Shown one piece after another: positions 34,343 through 47,900 of a stretch of 64,000 nt of DNA. The DNA is taken from the NCBI GenBank assembly GCA_047967505.1, contig CM106540.1. One strand, 5' to 3'. Each line of letters begins with the position of its first letter. Position 1 is the stretch's first letter. This DNA is from Dipteris shenzhenensis (lineage: Eukaryota; Polypodiophyta; Polypodiopsida; Gleicheniales). Under the pieces are notes generated by a model. That model was not told the DNA's origin and did not search any database. It worked only from the letters and a program-made list of their open reading frames with translations. The position numbers and the translations under genes were made by a program.

Positions 34343-37114
34343 GGGACTCAAACTGTGAGAGCATGGAAAACATAGGTTTTAAGATGTGCAAATTTTGAGC
34401 CCAATCAGACAGAAGGACATGCAAATCCTAATGACCGATTCCATATTTTGCTCCTTCTTTGATGCAACGAGGTGCATAGGGTGAAAATGGGCCCTCTAAC
34501 CTCCCTGTGCACACATACGGGGTCGAATGGTACTCAAAATTTGCAAAAGCATGAAAAACCATAGGATTTAGGATGAGTGCAAATTTTGAGCCCAATCAAA
34601 AACATGGACATGCAAATCCTAAAGTCCCCTTCCAAAGTTTGCACCTTCACTAACCTCTACGAGCCCACATAAAACACCGGATGGGAGTCAAACTTTGCTA
34701 GAACATGGAAACCATATGGTTTAGTACCTATACAAATTTTGAGCCCAATTTGGCACATGGACATACAAATCCTAATGTCCCATTCCATATTTTGCACCTT
34801 CACTAATGCAATGAGGTGCATAGGTTGAAAATGGGACGTGTGACCTCCCCATGCTCACATCTAGTGTCGGATGGGACTCAAACTTTGCAAGAGTATGGAA
34901 ACCATAGGTTTTAGGACATGTGAAAATTGTGAGCCCAATCCAACACATGGACATGCAAATCCTAATAACCCATTCCATATTTTGCTCCTTCACTAATGCA
35001 ACAAGGTGCATAGCATGAAAATGGGCTCTCTAACCTCCTCGTGCCCACATCTGACACCCGATGGGACTCAAACTTTGCAAGAGCATGGAATCCATACAGT
35101 TTAGGACCTGTGCAAATTTGGGACCCAATCAAAATGGGCCCTTTGACCTCCCCATGCCCACATCCGACACCAGATGGGACTCAAACTTTGGAAGAGCATG
35201 GAAACCATAGTTGTTTAGGAACTCTACAAATTCTTATCCATTGCAATAGAACACATGTACATGAAAATCCTAGTGACCCATTCCATATTTTGCTCCTTCA
35301 CTAATGCGATGAGGTGCATAGGGTGAAAATGGAGCCTCTAACATCCTTGTGCCCATATACAACACCGAATGGAACTCAAACTTTTGAATTGCATGGAAAC
35401 CATTTGGTTTAGGATTTGTGGAACCAACACATATCAGCCGTGCCTGATGGCATTGGGAGCAGATCAGTTCGACGATGGAGAGCCGGGAGAAACGCCCAAT
35501 CAAACACATGGACATGCAAATCCTATGAACCATTCCATATTTTGCTCCTTCACTAATGCAACGAGGTGCAAGGGTGAAAATGGTCTGTCTGACCACCCCG
35601 TGCCCATTGGTGGTGTTGGATGTCAGTCAAACTTTGCAAGAGCATAGAAACCATAAGGATTAGGACTTGTGCAAATTGTAAGCCAATCAAACACACAGAC
35701 ATGCAAATTCTAATGACCCATTCCATATTTTTCTCCTTCAGTGATGCAACGAGGTGCATAGTGTGAAAAATGGGCCCTCTAATCTCCCCATGCCCACATC
35801 CGACACCAGATGGCACTCAAAATTTTTAAGAGCATGGAAAGAATATGGTTTGGGACCTGTACAAATTGTGAGCGCAATCCTACATCGACATGCAAATCCT
35901 AATGACCCATTCCATATTTTGCTCTTTCACTAATGCAATGAGGTGCATAGGGTGAAAATGGCCCCTCTGACCTCCCCGTCCTTAGATCCAGTGTCAAATG
36001 TGAATCAAACTTTCAAGAGAATGGAAGTCATAGGTTTAGCATGTGTGAAAATTTTGAGCCCAATAGGACACATGGACATGCAAATCCTAATGACCCATTC
36101 CATATTTTGCTCCTTCACTGATGCAATGAGGTGCATAGTCTGAAAATGGCCCCTCTAACCTCCCTGTGCCCACATCCAGTGTCAGATGGACTCATAGTTT
36201 GCAAGATCATGTAAACCATACGTTTTAAGACCTCTACAAATTTTGAAACCAATTAGACACATGGACATGCAAATCCTGATGACCCATTCCATATTTTGCT
36301 CCTTCAAGGATGCAACGAGGTGCGTAGGGTGAAAATGGGCCCTCTCAACTCCCCGTTCCCACATTCTTTGTCGGATGGGACTCAAACTTTGTAAGAGCAT
36401 GGATCCATAGGGTTTAGGACCTGTGAAAATTGTGAGCCCAATCGGACACATGGACATGCAAATCTTAATGGCCCATTCCATATTTTGCTCCATCATTGAT
36501 GAAACAAGGTGCATAGGGTAAAAATGGGTGCTCTTACATCCCCGTGCCCACATTTGGAGTTGTATGGGACTCGGACTTTGCAAGAGCATGGAAACCATAG
36601 GGTTTAATACCTATGAAAATTTTGAGCCTAACACATGGATATGCAAATCCTAATTACCCATTCCATATTTTGTACCTTCACTGATGCAACGAGGTGCATA
36701 GGGTGAAAATGGCCCCTATGACCTCCCCGTGCCCACATCCATTGTTGGATGGGACTCAAACTTTGAAAGAGCATGGAAACCATAGGTTTTAGGACCTATG
36801 CATATTTTGAGCCCAATCGGACACATGGACATGCAAATCCTAATGACCCATTCCATGTTTTGCTACTTCATTGATCCAACGAGGTGCATAGAGTGAAAAT
36901 GGGAGCTCTGACGACCCCATGTCCACATTCGGTGTCAAATGGGAATCAAACATATTGAGAGCAAGGAAACCATAAGGTTTAAGATCTGTGCAAATTTTGA
37001 GCCCAATTGGACACATGGACATGCAAATCCTAATGACCCATTCCATATTTTGCTCCTTCACTAATGCAACGAGGTGCATAAGGTGAAAATGGGCCCTCCA
37101 ACCTCCCCCGTGCC
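34343..37114 (+). repeat. 190-bp satellite, forward block 1
   Basis: About 14-15 monomers. Landmarks in each unit, in order: AATGACCCATTCCATATTTT, TGCAACGAGGTGCATAGGG, TGAAAATGGGCCCTCTGACC, CCCACATC, GGATGGGACTCAAACTTTGC, AAACCATAGGGTTTAGGACC and ACACATGGACATGCAAATCC. Spacing of the first landmark is 189-190 bp where measured. The many short open frames (MEWVIRICMSMCPIGLKI and similar on the - strand) are by-products of the repeat, not genes. Confidence 0.95.
35421..35492 (+). pseudogene. NPF/POT transporter gene fragment within a satellite unit
   Basis: A 72-bp piece replaces about 10 bp of a satellite monomer. It reads YQPCLMALGADQFDDGEPGE. The PCxxALGADQFDD block is a hallmark of the proton-coupled oligopeptide/nitrate transporter family (POT, plant NPF), near the conserved loop after transmembrane helix 4. 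Satellite sequence resumes cleanly at GCCCAATCAAACACATGG. The fragment is far too short to function. Confidence 0.7.
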
Positions 37115-37462
37115 TGTTGAGATATCGAGATCCACTCGTGATATGCCAGGATGACCATTGTGCATTTATGTCACCGACTTGTTAGCTGCAGATGCAGTTG
37201 GTACACTGCCCATGAATGTTAGCGAGATGACAAGTATCTTTATGTACTCTAGTTAGTGGCTTAGTTAGTATGCCGCCTTAGTTAGCTGAGTTTGGTTTGA
37301 GACCCACATATAGGGTTCACCTATTCTTTTGTACTTAGAGTTCTTTTTGGCTTTCACAACTCAGAAGAGGAAATTCAGCCTCCACCTTTGTGTATATTCC
37401 CCCATTGTGTATGTGAGAAAGCTACAAGTGAGACTCCTTCCTTCTCTCCCACTCTCCTTACA
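37115..37462 (+). repeat. copia-2 5' LTR
   Basis: TGTTGAGATATCGAG ... CTCTCCTTACA. It matches 41,660-41,998 over its length with a few dozen differences by eye, so the copy is old. Confidence 0.93.
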
Positions 37463-37474
37463 TGGTATTAGAGC
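37463..37474 (+). other. copia-2 primer-binding site
   Basis: TGGTATTAGAGC immediately after the 5' LTR; one C-to-T change from the initiator-Met consensus TGGTATCAGAGC. Confidence 0.9.
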
Positions 37475-37975
37475 TCTGTTTGTGGTAAGGAGCTCAAGAA
37501 AGCAAACCAAGTTCGCGGTGTTCTAGTAAGGGGATCAGTGTTGCTTTCCTTTTTTTTCGAGTTTAGGAGCAAATCTCTATAGGTAGCACAGTCGAGAAGT
37601 GCAAGATTGCACTATCTTAGATTGGGACACCATTCGCGGTGTGGCAAGAGGGAAGTATATGCTACGGGGCCATTTTGGGGCCCATTTTGGTGGCGGAAGT
37701 TTTCTGCAAGCACTCAGGAAAGTGTCCTATTTTTGCTATGCGACCACTGTTCTGTAGGTCGGTGAAAAGTTATCGTAGAAATTACATCATATGCCGTGTG
37801 CAGAGATATTAGGAGTGATAGAATCATTCTTATTGCCTGTTGATGCATAATCGTCACTAGGAAGTGACTGTGTGGTCAAATACCACTCTCGTCAGTTTTG
37901 TAGATTTACCCTTGTGAGGCAGAAGTTGTGTTTTTTTGTGGTGACAAAATATTTTGCAGTGTTCTGTAATAGTGG

Positions 37976-38880
37976 CCAATGCTCTTTCATAGATTGTCAC
38001 TGAAAAGCTTGACAAGAACAACTTCCTAGCATGGAAGTTTAGAATGGTGAATTTCCTTGAGGGAAAAGGCTATTGGGAGTTCATTACTGGAGCTGAACAA
38101 GAACCAATTATTCCTAATGTTCCCAATCAACAGGAGTTGCAGGCATTTAAAGGCTGGCATGAGAGAGCAAGAGAAGTTATGTATTGGATGTCTATCAGTA
38201 TTTCAGATTTTATGATTGTGCATATTCGGGATGCAAGCACGCACACCCACACCATGCAAGCACACCGAAGGAGGCGTGGGATACTTTGACAAAAATGTAT
38301 AGCACGAATATGCAAGCCAGGAAAATACAGCTCAAGTAGGAGTTGCATAATGTGCAGAGAGAAAATATGAGCATCAATGACTACCACATGAAGGTGAAGA
38401 AGATTGCAGATGCCCTTGCTTCTATTGGGTCACCAATGGAAGACCTTGAATGGTCTAGGAAAGGATTATGCACAATTACGGACATCCATTGCCATCCGTG
38501 AGAATTTCCTAATTTTGAGGAGTTGATTGCTCTTATAATTTTTGAAGAGCAGAGAAATGGTGGTGCATCTTCTTCAAAAGGAATTTCAAAAGAAGCTATC
38601 TTCTACTCAAATGCTGGAAGAGGTACAGGCAGAGGTAGAGCAGGCTGATTTGGAGGCCGTGGTAGAAATTAGAATATATAGCAAATTCAAAAAAACTAGT
38701 CCTATGGAGGAGGACGTGGTAACTTTAGAGGCAAGGGGAGCCAAAGAGGTTGTGGTGGATGGCAGAGAGGCCAAAATGAAAACAGCAATGTTGAATGCTA
38801 CTACTATGGTAAAATGGGTCATATGGTTAAAGACTACTATAAAAAGTAGAATGACATCATGACTATAAAATTGTAGCAAC
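37976..38880 (+). pseudogene. copia-2 gag
   Basis: IVTEKLDKNNFLAWKFRM, LQAFKGWHERAREVMYW and IQLK.ELHNVQRENMSIN align with copia-3 gag. A TAG stands at 38,337-38,339 where copia-3 has Gln. Several indels break the frame. The zinc knuckle is degraded (CYYYGKMGHMVKDYY, two Cys lost). Confidence 0.85.
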
Positions 38881-40260
38881 GCAATTCTGCATCCTCTAGT
38901 AGACAGGGTGATGACAGTAATGAGCATCTGTTTATGGTGCAGCACATGACCAATTCTATGACAAGTGCATAAGAAAGCAATGATGTCTAATATGTTGACT
39001 TAGGTGCATCAAACCACATGACAGGTCATGCAGAATAGATGCAAGATGCAAGGAAAATGGAAAGACCAGGATTTGTGGAGAGTGGTGATGATACTGCACA
39101 TCTTATTATGTAGATTGGTAAAATTTTTATCTATGCAGGATAGAAAAAAGAAATACCTGTCTGATGTATTTAATGTCCCGAATATCACCAAGAACCCGAA
39201 TATCACCAAGAACCTGGTTTGTATTAGTGAAATGGTGGAGCAGGGCTTGTAGGTCAAATTTAATCCTCATGGATGCTTTGTTGAGGATATGAAAATGAGT
39301 GCACAATGTTTGCACATGGGACCGATGTAGTTGCAAATATTGATATCTAGCATAAACGCATTGGTCATGTTAGTGTACAGTGACTTGAATTAATGCAGGC
39401 CCAAAATATTGTTGCAGGATTGCCTAAGTTCAAGGTTACAGAAATGCTTAAGGTATGTGAAGCCTGTCAATTTGGAAAACACGCAAGGAAACCATTTCCT
39501 AGACATGTTCAAGAGACTAAGAGGCCATTGGAATTAATCCACTCTGATATGTAGACTACTAAAGCTACATCTATTGAAGGCTGTCATTATTTTGTCACTT
39601 TTATTGATGACTACAGTAGAAATGTTTGGGTGTATTTTATGAAAAAGAAAATTGAAGTGTTTGGGCATTTCAAAGCTTTTAAAGCTATGGTTGAAAAAGA
39701 AATACGCCTGCAAATAAAATGCCTAAGGTCAGATGGAGGGGGAGAGTACCTCTCAAATGAGTTTCAAGTTCCCTACAGGACCATGGCATAAAGTAGCAAT
39801 ATTCATGCAGTCATACCCCACAACAAAATGGACTTGCAGAAAGGAAAAACATGCATATTGGAGAGGTATCTCATGCCATGCTCAATGAAGAAGACCTGCC
39901 AGATTATTATTGGGTTGAAGTAGTTGCTATAGTAGTCTACATAATGAACATGATTCCCACTGTAGCAATGCATAGCATGACACCAAAGGAGAGGTATACT
40001 GGTAGGAAACTAGATATTTCTCATTTGAAAGTTTTTGGTTGCATTGCCTATGTTCATGTTCTAGATGAGTTGAGATCCAAGTTGGATCCAAAAGCTCAGA
40101 AGTGCATCTTTATTGGTTATTCTTTGTAGCAAAAAGGGTATAGATGCTATAACCCTTCTACTCGTAAGTTTACAATGAGCAGAGATGTTGTTTTTGATGA
40201 GATGAGCAGCTGGTACAAACCAGTAAATGTGATTGATGATGTAGATGCACAAAATGGTAA
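38881..40260 (+). pseudogene. copia-2 protease and integrase
   Basis: The protease motif reads YVDLGASNHM (DLG instead of DSG). The pre-integrase zinc domain (HKRIGHVSVQ ... VCEACQFGKHARK), IHSDM and FIDDYSRNVW, then CLRSDGGGEYLSNEF follow. A frame change comes before the Glu region, and the GCIAYVHVLDE ... KCIFIGYS block is at 40,040-40,125. An 18-bp duplication (CCGAATATCACCAAGAAC) stands at 39,178-39,213. Many stops, see findings. Confidence 0.85.
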
Positions 40261-41659
40261 TTCTGCACAGATTTCATAGCAGCAATCACAAAATATTAGT
40301 GGACCTATAGTGTCCTATAACAGTGGTTCACATACTTCACCATGGACAACTAGGCAGATTGAGATCAGGAGGATCTCCTCAAAGCAATGCAGATAGTGGT
40401 ATGCAAGTATCATGAAAAGGAAAAGAGAAAGTACATCAACCCATGCTTGATGTGAATGCAAGTCACTCTTATATGGATGGTGAATTTAGTGGCTCAAAAC
40501 AGAGCCTTGATGATGAGTTGGGTATTCCTTTTGTTGTTACACCTGGAGTAAGGAAGACAAGGGATGTTTAGAGAGCACCTGGTAGTGAGCCTATTTTGTG
40601 CAGGTCTACCGGAGCTAGGTATCCTATGGATAGGATGAAATCTGATGGATTTATAGCCATTCACTATGCCTATATGGTCAAAGTGATACATGAACCAGAA
40701 ACCACTTCTTTTGAGCACGCCATGGAAAAAGGAAAATGGGAGAAAGCCATGGATGAAGAAGTGGATGCCTTGGAAGGAGAGATGAAGGATTTGGGAGAGC
40801 TGCATTACTTCTTGGGCATTGAGGTGATTAGATTTACAAGTGGGATATGGCTCTTGCAAAGGTAGTATGGATTGGACATGCTATCCAAATATGGGATGAT
40901 AGGCTATAAGCCTATTTCAGTTCCTTTAGAGCAGAATGTGAAGCTGAACGCAGATGTAGCTGAGCTTGTGGAAGACCTTACTATGTATAGATGCATAGAA
41001 GGAATTTTGATTTATATGACTATTACCAAGCCAGATTTGAGCTATGATGTTGGGTTGGTAAGTCAGTTTATGCAGGCTCCAAGGAAACCACATTGGATGT
41101 GGCTAGACACATACTGAGGTATATGAAGTCCACATTGTAGTATGGACTATTTTATGAGACTGCGGTTCAAATACAACTGCATGGATACAATGATGCTAAT
41201 TGGGTTAATAGTATTTCTAATAGACGATCTACCAGTGGATATGTGTTCTCTTTTGCAGTGCTGCAGTCACTTGGAGCAGCAAGAAATAGCCTATAGTTGC
41301 CTTGTCGAGCACAGAGGCTGAGTACAAGGGTGCAGCAATGGCTGCATGTGAGGCAGCTTGGTTGCATAAGGTACTTTACGATATGCATCAGTCTATAGAT
41401 GGGCCAGTTGTCATTTATTGTGACAACCTGAGTAGTATACACTTGGCAAATAACCCAGTCTATCATGCTAGAACAAAGCACATTGAGGTGCATTATCACT
41501 ATGTGTGGGAGAAGGCTCTAGTAGGTTTTATTGATCTAGTTTATGTCAGCACAGAGGATCAAGTAGCTGACATATTCATGAAGGCATTTGGTGTAGAGAA
41601 GCTGTGCAAGTTCAGAGACCTACTTGATGTGCAAGAATTGGGATTAAGCTTGAGGGGAA
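40261..41659 (+). pseudogene. copia-2 RT remnant and RNase H
   Basis: KWEKAMDEEVDALE is joined directly (about 40,775) to EMKDLGELHYFLGIEVIR. The whole RT palm, including YVDD, is absent in frame, without a frameshift. RNase H follows: VALSSTEAEYKGAAMAACEA, VIYCDNLSSIHLANNPVYHA and QVADIFMKAFG. The coding end runs into GAGGGGAAG, a damaged polypurine tract. Confidence 0.88.
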
Positions 41660-41998
41660 GCTCCACTTGTGATATGCCAGGGTGACCATTGTGCATTTAT
41701 GTCACCGACTTCTTAGTTGCACATGTGGTTGGTACACCTCCCATGAATAATAGCTGGATGGCAGCTATCTTTATGTACTCTAGTTAGTGGCTCAGTTAGT
41801 ATGCCACCTTAGTTAGCTGAGTTTGGTTTGAGACCCACATATAGGGTTCACCTATTTTTTTGTACTTAGAGTTCTTTTTGGCTTTCATAACTTAGAAGAG
41901 GAAAACTATTTTTAGCCTCCACCTTTGTGTATATCCCCCATTGTGTCTGTGAGAAAGCTGCAAGTGAGACTCCTTCCTTCTCTTCCACTCTCTTTACA
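41660..41998 (+). repeat. copia-2 3' LTR, 5' end trimmed
   Basis: Starts at CTCCACTTGTGATATGCC. The first 15 bases or so of the LTR (TGTTGAGATATC region) and part of the polypurine tract are missing compared with the 5' LTR. The end TTTACA is followed by the target duplication. Confidence 0.92.
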
Positions 41999-44900
41999 GT
42001 GCCCACATTTGACACCCGATGGGACCCAACTTTGCAAGAGCACAAAGCCATAGGATTTAGCACTTGTGCAAATTTTGAACCCAATCGGACACATTGACAT
42101 GCAAATCATAATAACCCACTCCATATTTTGCTCCTTCACTGATGCAACGAGGTGCATATGTTGAAAATGGGCCCTCTGACCTCCCCGTGCCCACATCCAA
42201 CACCGAATGGGACTCAAACCTTGCAATAGCATGGAAACCATAGGGTTTAATGCTGGTGCAAATTTTGACACCAATGGGACACATGTACATGCAAATCCTA
42301 ATGACCTATTCCATAATTATTTCCATCTCACTAATGCAACGAGGTGCATAGGGTGAAAGTGGGCCCTCTGACCTCCCCGTGCCCATAGCCGGTATCAGAT
42401 GGGACACAAACTTTGCAACAGCATGCAAACCATAGGGTTTAGGACATGTGAAAACTATGAGCCTAATCGGACACATGGACATGCAAATCCTAATGACCCA
42501 TTCCACATTTTGCTCCTTCACTACTGTAATGAGGTGCATAGGGAGAAAATGGGCCCCCTGACCTCCCCATGCCCAGATCTAGTGTTGGATGGGACTCAAA
42601 CTTTGTAAGAGCATGGAAACCACAGGGTTTAAGATTGGTGCAAGTTCTGACACCAATCGGACACATGTACATGCAAATCCTAATGACCCATTCCGTCTTA
42701 ATTTCCATCTCATTGATGCAATGAGGTGCATAGGGTGAAAGTGGCCCTCTGACCTCCATGTGTCCACAACTGGTATTAAATGGGACCCAAACCTTGCAAG
42801 AGGATGTAAACCATAGGCTCAGGGGGGTCACTATGTATAAACCTTCTTTATCATGTGCGTTCAAGGCCTATATTTAAAATCCCTTATCTGTAAATTTTTT
42901 CATTAATAAAATGTACCCCTTTTCTATACAAATCTGTAAATTTTTTCCAAAACTATTTTAAATAGTCCCTTATGTATATCTATTTTTGTAAATTTTAGAA
43001 ATAAAAAATATCCTTCTGTTGAACTCACGTGATAGGGTTACATATGATGAGTGACCCCCCCCGAGACCATAGGGTTTAGGACCTGTGAAAATTGTGAACC
43101 CAATCGGACACATGCAAAAGCAAATCCTAATGACTAATTCCATATTTTTCTTCTTCACTGATGCAACAAGGTGCATAGGGTGAAAATGGGCCCTCTAATC
43201 TCCCTGTGCACACATCCAATGTCCGATGGAACTTAAACTTTGCAAACACATGAAAACCATAGGGTTTAGGACCTGTGCAAATTTTGAGCCCAATCAAAAA
43301 CATGGACATGCAAATGCTAATGAGCCATTCCATATTGTGTGCCTTCATTCATGCAACGAGGTGCACATGATGAAAATGGGCCCTCAAACCTCCTTGAGCC
43401 CACATCCCACACCCAATGGGACTCAAAATTTGCAAGAACATGGAAACCATAGGGTTTAGGACCTGTGCAAGTTTTGAGCCCAATCATACACATGGACATG
43501 CGAATCCTAATGACCCATTCCATATTTTTCTCCTTCACTCGTGCAACAAGGTGCATAGGGTGAAAATGGGCCCTTTGACCTCCTTGTGCCCACATCCAAT
43601 TTTGAATGGGAATCAAACTTTGGAAGAGCATGGTAAAGATAGGTTTTAAGACCTGTGCTAATTTTGAGCCCAATAAGACATATGGATATGCAAATCCCAA
43701 TGACCCATTCCATATTAACATGCAAATCTTAATGACCTATTCCATATTGTGTGCCTTCACTGATGCAATGAGGTGCATAGGGTGAAAATGGGCCCTCTGA
43801 CCTCCCCTACCCACATCTGACACCGCATGAGACTCAAACTTTGCAAGAGCAAGGAAACCATAAGGTTTAGGACTAGTGTAAATCTTGAGCCCAATCGAAC
43901 ATATGAACATGCAAACCGTAATGACTCATTTTGTATTTTGCTCCATCTCACTGATGCAATGAGGTGCATAGGGTGAAAATGGGCCCTCTGACCTCCCCAT
44001 GCCCATATCCAGTGTCGCATGTAAATTAATCTTTGCAAGAGCATGGAGACCATAGGGTTTAGGACCTGGGAAAATTGTGAGCCCAATCAGACTCATAGAC
44101 ATGTAAACCGTCATGACCCAGTTTGTATTTTGCTGCATCTCACTAATGCAATGAGGTGCATAGGGTGAAAATAGGCCCTGTGACCTCCCCATGCCCACAT
44201 TTGGTGTCTGATGGGACTCAAAATTTTGCAAGAGCATGGAAACCATGGGTTTTAGGACCTATCAAAATTGTGAGCCCAATCAGACACATGGACATGCAAA
44301 TCCTAATGACCCATTCGATATTTTGCTCCTTCTCTGATGCAACGGGGTGCATAAGAAAAAAATGGGCCCTCTAACCCCCCCATGCCCACATCCAGTGTCG
44401 AATGGGACTCAAACTTTGCAAGAGCATGAAAACCATAGGGTTTAATACGAGTGCAAATTCTGACACAAATCGAACACATTACATGCAACTCCTAATGACC
44501 CATTCCATATTTTGCTCTCTCACTGATGCAACGAGGTGCATAGGGTGCAAATGGGCCCTCTGACCTCCCCATGCCCACAACCAGTGTCGGATGGGACTCA
44601 AACTTTGCAAGAGCATGGAAACCATAGGGTTTAGGACTTTAAAACCTGTGAGCCCAATTAGACACATGGACATGCAAATCCTAATGACCCATTCCATATT
44701 TTGTTCCTTCACTGATGCAACAAAGTGCATAGGGTGAAAATGGGCCCTCTGACCTTCCTCCAAGTGCCCACATACAACACCGGATGGGATGCAGACTTTG
44801 CAAGAGCATGGAAACCATAGGGTTTAGGACCTATGTGAATTGTGAGCCCAATTAGACACAAACATGAAAATCCTAATGACCCATTTCATATTTTTGTACT

Positions 44901-47900
44901 TAATTGATGCAACGAGGTGCAAAGGGTGAAACTGGGCCCTCTGATGTCCCTGTGCCCACATTGGACACCAGATGGGACTCAAACTTTGCAAGAGCATGGC
45001 AACCATATGGTTTATAACCTCTGCAAATTTTGAGCCCAAATGGATACATGGACATGTCCATATTTTTCTCCTTCACTAATGCAATGAGGTGCATAGGGTG
45101 ATAATGGGGCATGTGACCTCCCTGTGCCCAGATCTGGTGTAGGATGAGACTCACACTTTGCAAGATAATGGAAACCACAGGGTTTAGGACATGAAAATCC
45201 TAATGAACGATTCCATATTTTGCTCCTTCACTAATGCAACAAGGTGCATAGGGTGAAACTAGGCCCTCTAACCTCCCCATGCCCACATCTGGTGTTGGAT
45301 GGGACTCAAACTTTGCAAGAGCATGGATCCATAGGGTTTAGGACCCATGTAAATTGAGAGCCTGATCGGACACATGGACATGAAAATCCTAATGACCCAT
45401 TCCATATTTTGTGCATTCACTAATGCAACAAGATGCATAGGGTGAAAATGGGCCCTCTGACCTCCCCATGCCCACATCCGACACCTGATGGGACTCAAAC
45501 TTTGTAGAAGCATGGAAACATAGGGTTTAGGCCTTGTGCAAATTTGGAGCCCAATCGGACACATGTACATGCAAATCCTAATGACCCATTCCATATATTG
45601 CTCCTTTACTAATACAATGAGGTGCATTAGGTGAAAATGGGCCCTCTGACCTCCCTGTGCTCTCATCTGACACTGGATGGGACTTAAACTTTGCAAAAGC
45701 ATGGAAACCATAGGGTTTAGGATCTGTGTAAATTTTGAGCCCAATCAAACACATGGACATGCAAGTCCTAATGACCCATTCCATATTTTTCTCCATCACT
45801 CATGCAACGAGGTTTGTAGGGTGAAAATGGGCCCTCTGACCTCCCCGTGCCCACATTGGGTGTCGGATGGGACTCAAAATTTACAAGAGCATGGAAGCCA
45901 TAGGGTTGACTGTGCAAATTCTTAGCCCTCTTACCTCCCCGTGCCAACATTCGACACACAATGCGACTCAAAGTTTGCAAGAGCATGGAAACCGTATGGT
46001 TTAGGACCCGTGCAAATTTGGATCCCAATCAGATGCAAATCCTAATGACCCATTCCATATTTTTCTCCATCACTGATGCAACAAGGTGCATAAGGTGAAA
46101 ATTGGCACTCTACCCTCCCCGTGCCCACATCTGGTGTTCAATGGGACTCACACTTTGCAAGAGCATGGAAACCATAGGGTTTAGGGCCTATGAAAATTAT
46201 GAGCCCAATTGCGCATGTGGAAATGCAAATCCGAATGACGGATTCTGTATTTTGCTCCATCTCACTCATGCAACGAGGTGCATAGGGTGAAAATGGGCCC
46301 TCTAACCTGCCCATTACCACATCCAAGGTCGGATGGGACTCAAACATTGCAAGAGCATGGAAACCATAGGCTTTAGGATGTGTAAAAATTATGAACCCAA
46401 TCGGACACGTGGACATGCAAATCCCAATGACCCATTCTACATTTTGCTCCATCATTGATGTAACAAGGTGCATAGGGTGAGAACGGGCCCTCTGACCTCC
46501 AGATGCCCACGTCCAGTGTCAGATTGGACTCAAACTTTGTAAGAGCATGGAAACCATAGGGTTTAGGACCTATAAAAATTGAGCCCAATCAGACACATGG
46601 ACATGTAAATCCTGATGGCCCAATCCATATTTTGCTCCTTCACTGATTCAACAAGGTGCATGGGTGAAAATGGCCCTCTGACCTGTGCATGCCCACATCT
46701 GATTTCGGATGTGGGAATCAAACTTTGAAAGAGCATGGAAAACATAGGTTTTAAGACCTGTGCAAATTTCTAGCTCAATCAGTTTGCACATCTAGTTTCA
46801 AAAGCATGGAAACCATAGGGTTTAGGACGTGTGCAAATTCTGAGCCCAATCAGTAACATGGACATGCAAATCCTAAAGACCCATTCCTTATTTAGTGCCT
46901 TCACTGACCTCCAAGAGCCCACATACATGACCAGATGGGACTCAAACTTTGCAAGAACATAGAAACCATATGGTTTTGGACTTGTGCAAATTTTGAGCCC
47001 AATGGAACACATGGACATGCAAATCCTAATGTCCCATTCCATATTTTGCACCTTCACTAATGCAATGAGGTGCATAGGGTGAAAATGGGACCTCTGGCAT
47101 CCCCATGCCCACATCTAGTGTCGAATGGGACTTAAACCTGGCAAGAGTATGGAAACCATAGTGTTTTAGGACTTGTGCAAATTGTGATTCCAATCTAACA
47201 CATGGACGTGCAAATCCTAATGACCCATTCCACATTTTGCTCCTTCATTGATGCAACAAGGTGCACAGGGTGAAAATGGGTCCTCTGACCTCCCTGTGCC
47301 CACATCCAACACCCAATGGGACTCAAACTTTGCAAGAGCATGGAAACCACATGGTTTAGGACCTGTGTAAATCTGGATCCCAATCAGACACATGGGCATG
47401 CAAATCCTAATGACCCATTCCATATTTGGCTCCTTCATTGATGCAATGAGGTGCATAGGGTAAAAATGGGCTTTCTAACCTACCCGTGCCCACATCTGAC
47501 ACCGGATGGGACTCAAACGTTGAAAGAGAATGGAAAACATAGGGTTTAGGACATGTGCAAATTTTGAGCCCAATCGGACACATAGACATGCAAATCCTAA
47601 CGACGCATTTCATATTTTGCCCCTTCACTGATGCTAAGAGGTGCATAGGGTGAAAATCGGCCCTCTAGCCTCCCCGTGCCCACATCCGGTTTGGATGGGA
47701 ATTAGCCTTTGAAAGAGAATGGAAAACATAGGTTTTAATACCTGTGCAAATTTTTACCCCAATTAGACACATGGAGATGCAAATCCTAATGGCCCATTCC
47801 ATATCTTGCTACTTCAGTGATGCAATGAGGTGCATAGGGTGAAAATGGGCCCCTCTAACCTCCCCGTATGCACATCTGGTGTTGGATGGGACTCAAACTT

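Larger units (their letters stand above)
37115..41998 (+). mobile_element. Ty1/copia retrotransposon copia-2 in the satellite
   Basis: A 4.9-kb copia element on the + strand has a 348-bp 5' LTR and a 3' LTR of about 340 bp, a primer-binding site and decayed gag-pol. It is flanked by the 5-bp target duplication GTGCC (37,110-37,114 and 41,999-42,003). The RT core is deleted. It belongs to the same family as copia-3: the leader after the primer-binding site (37,690-37,940) and the proteins align throughout. Confidence 0.95.
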
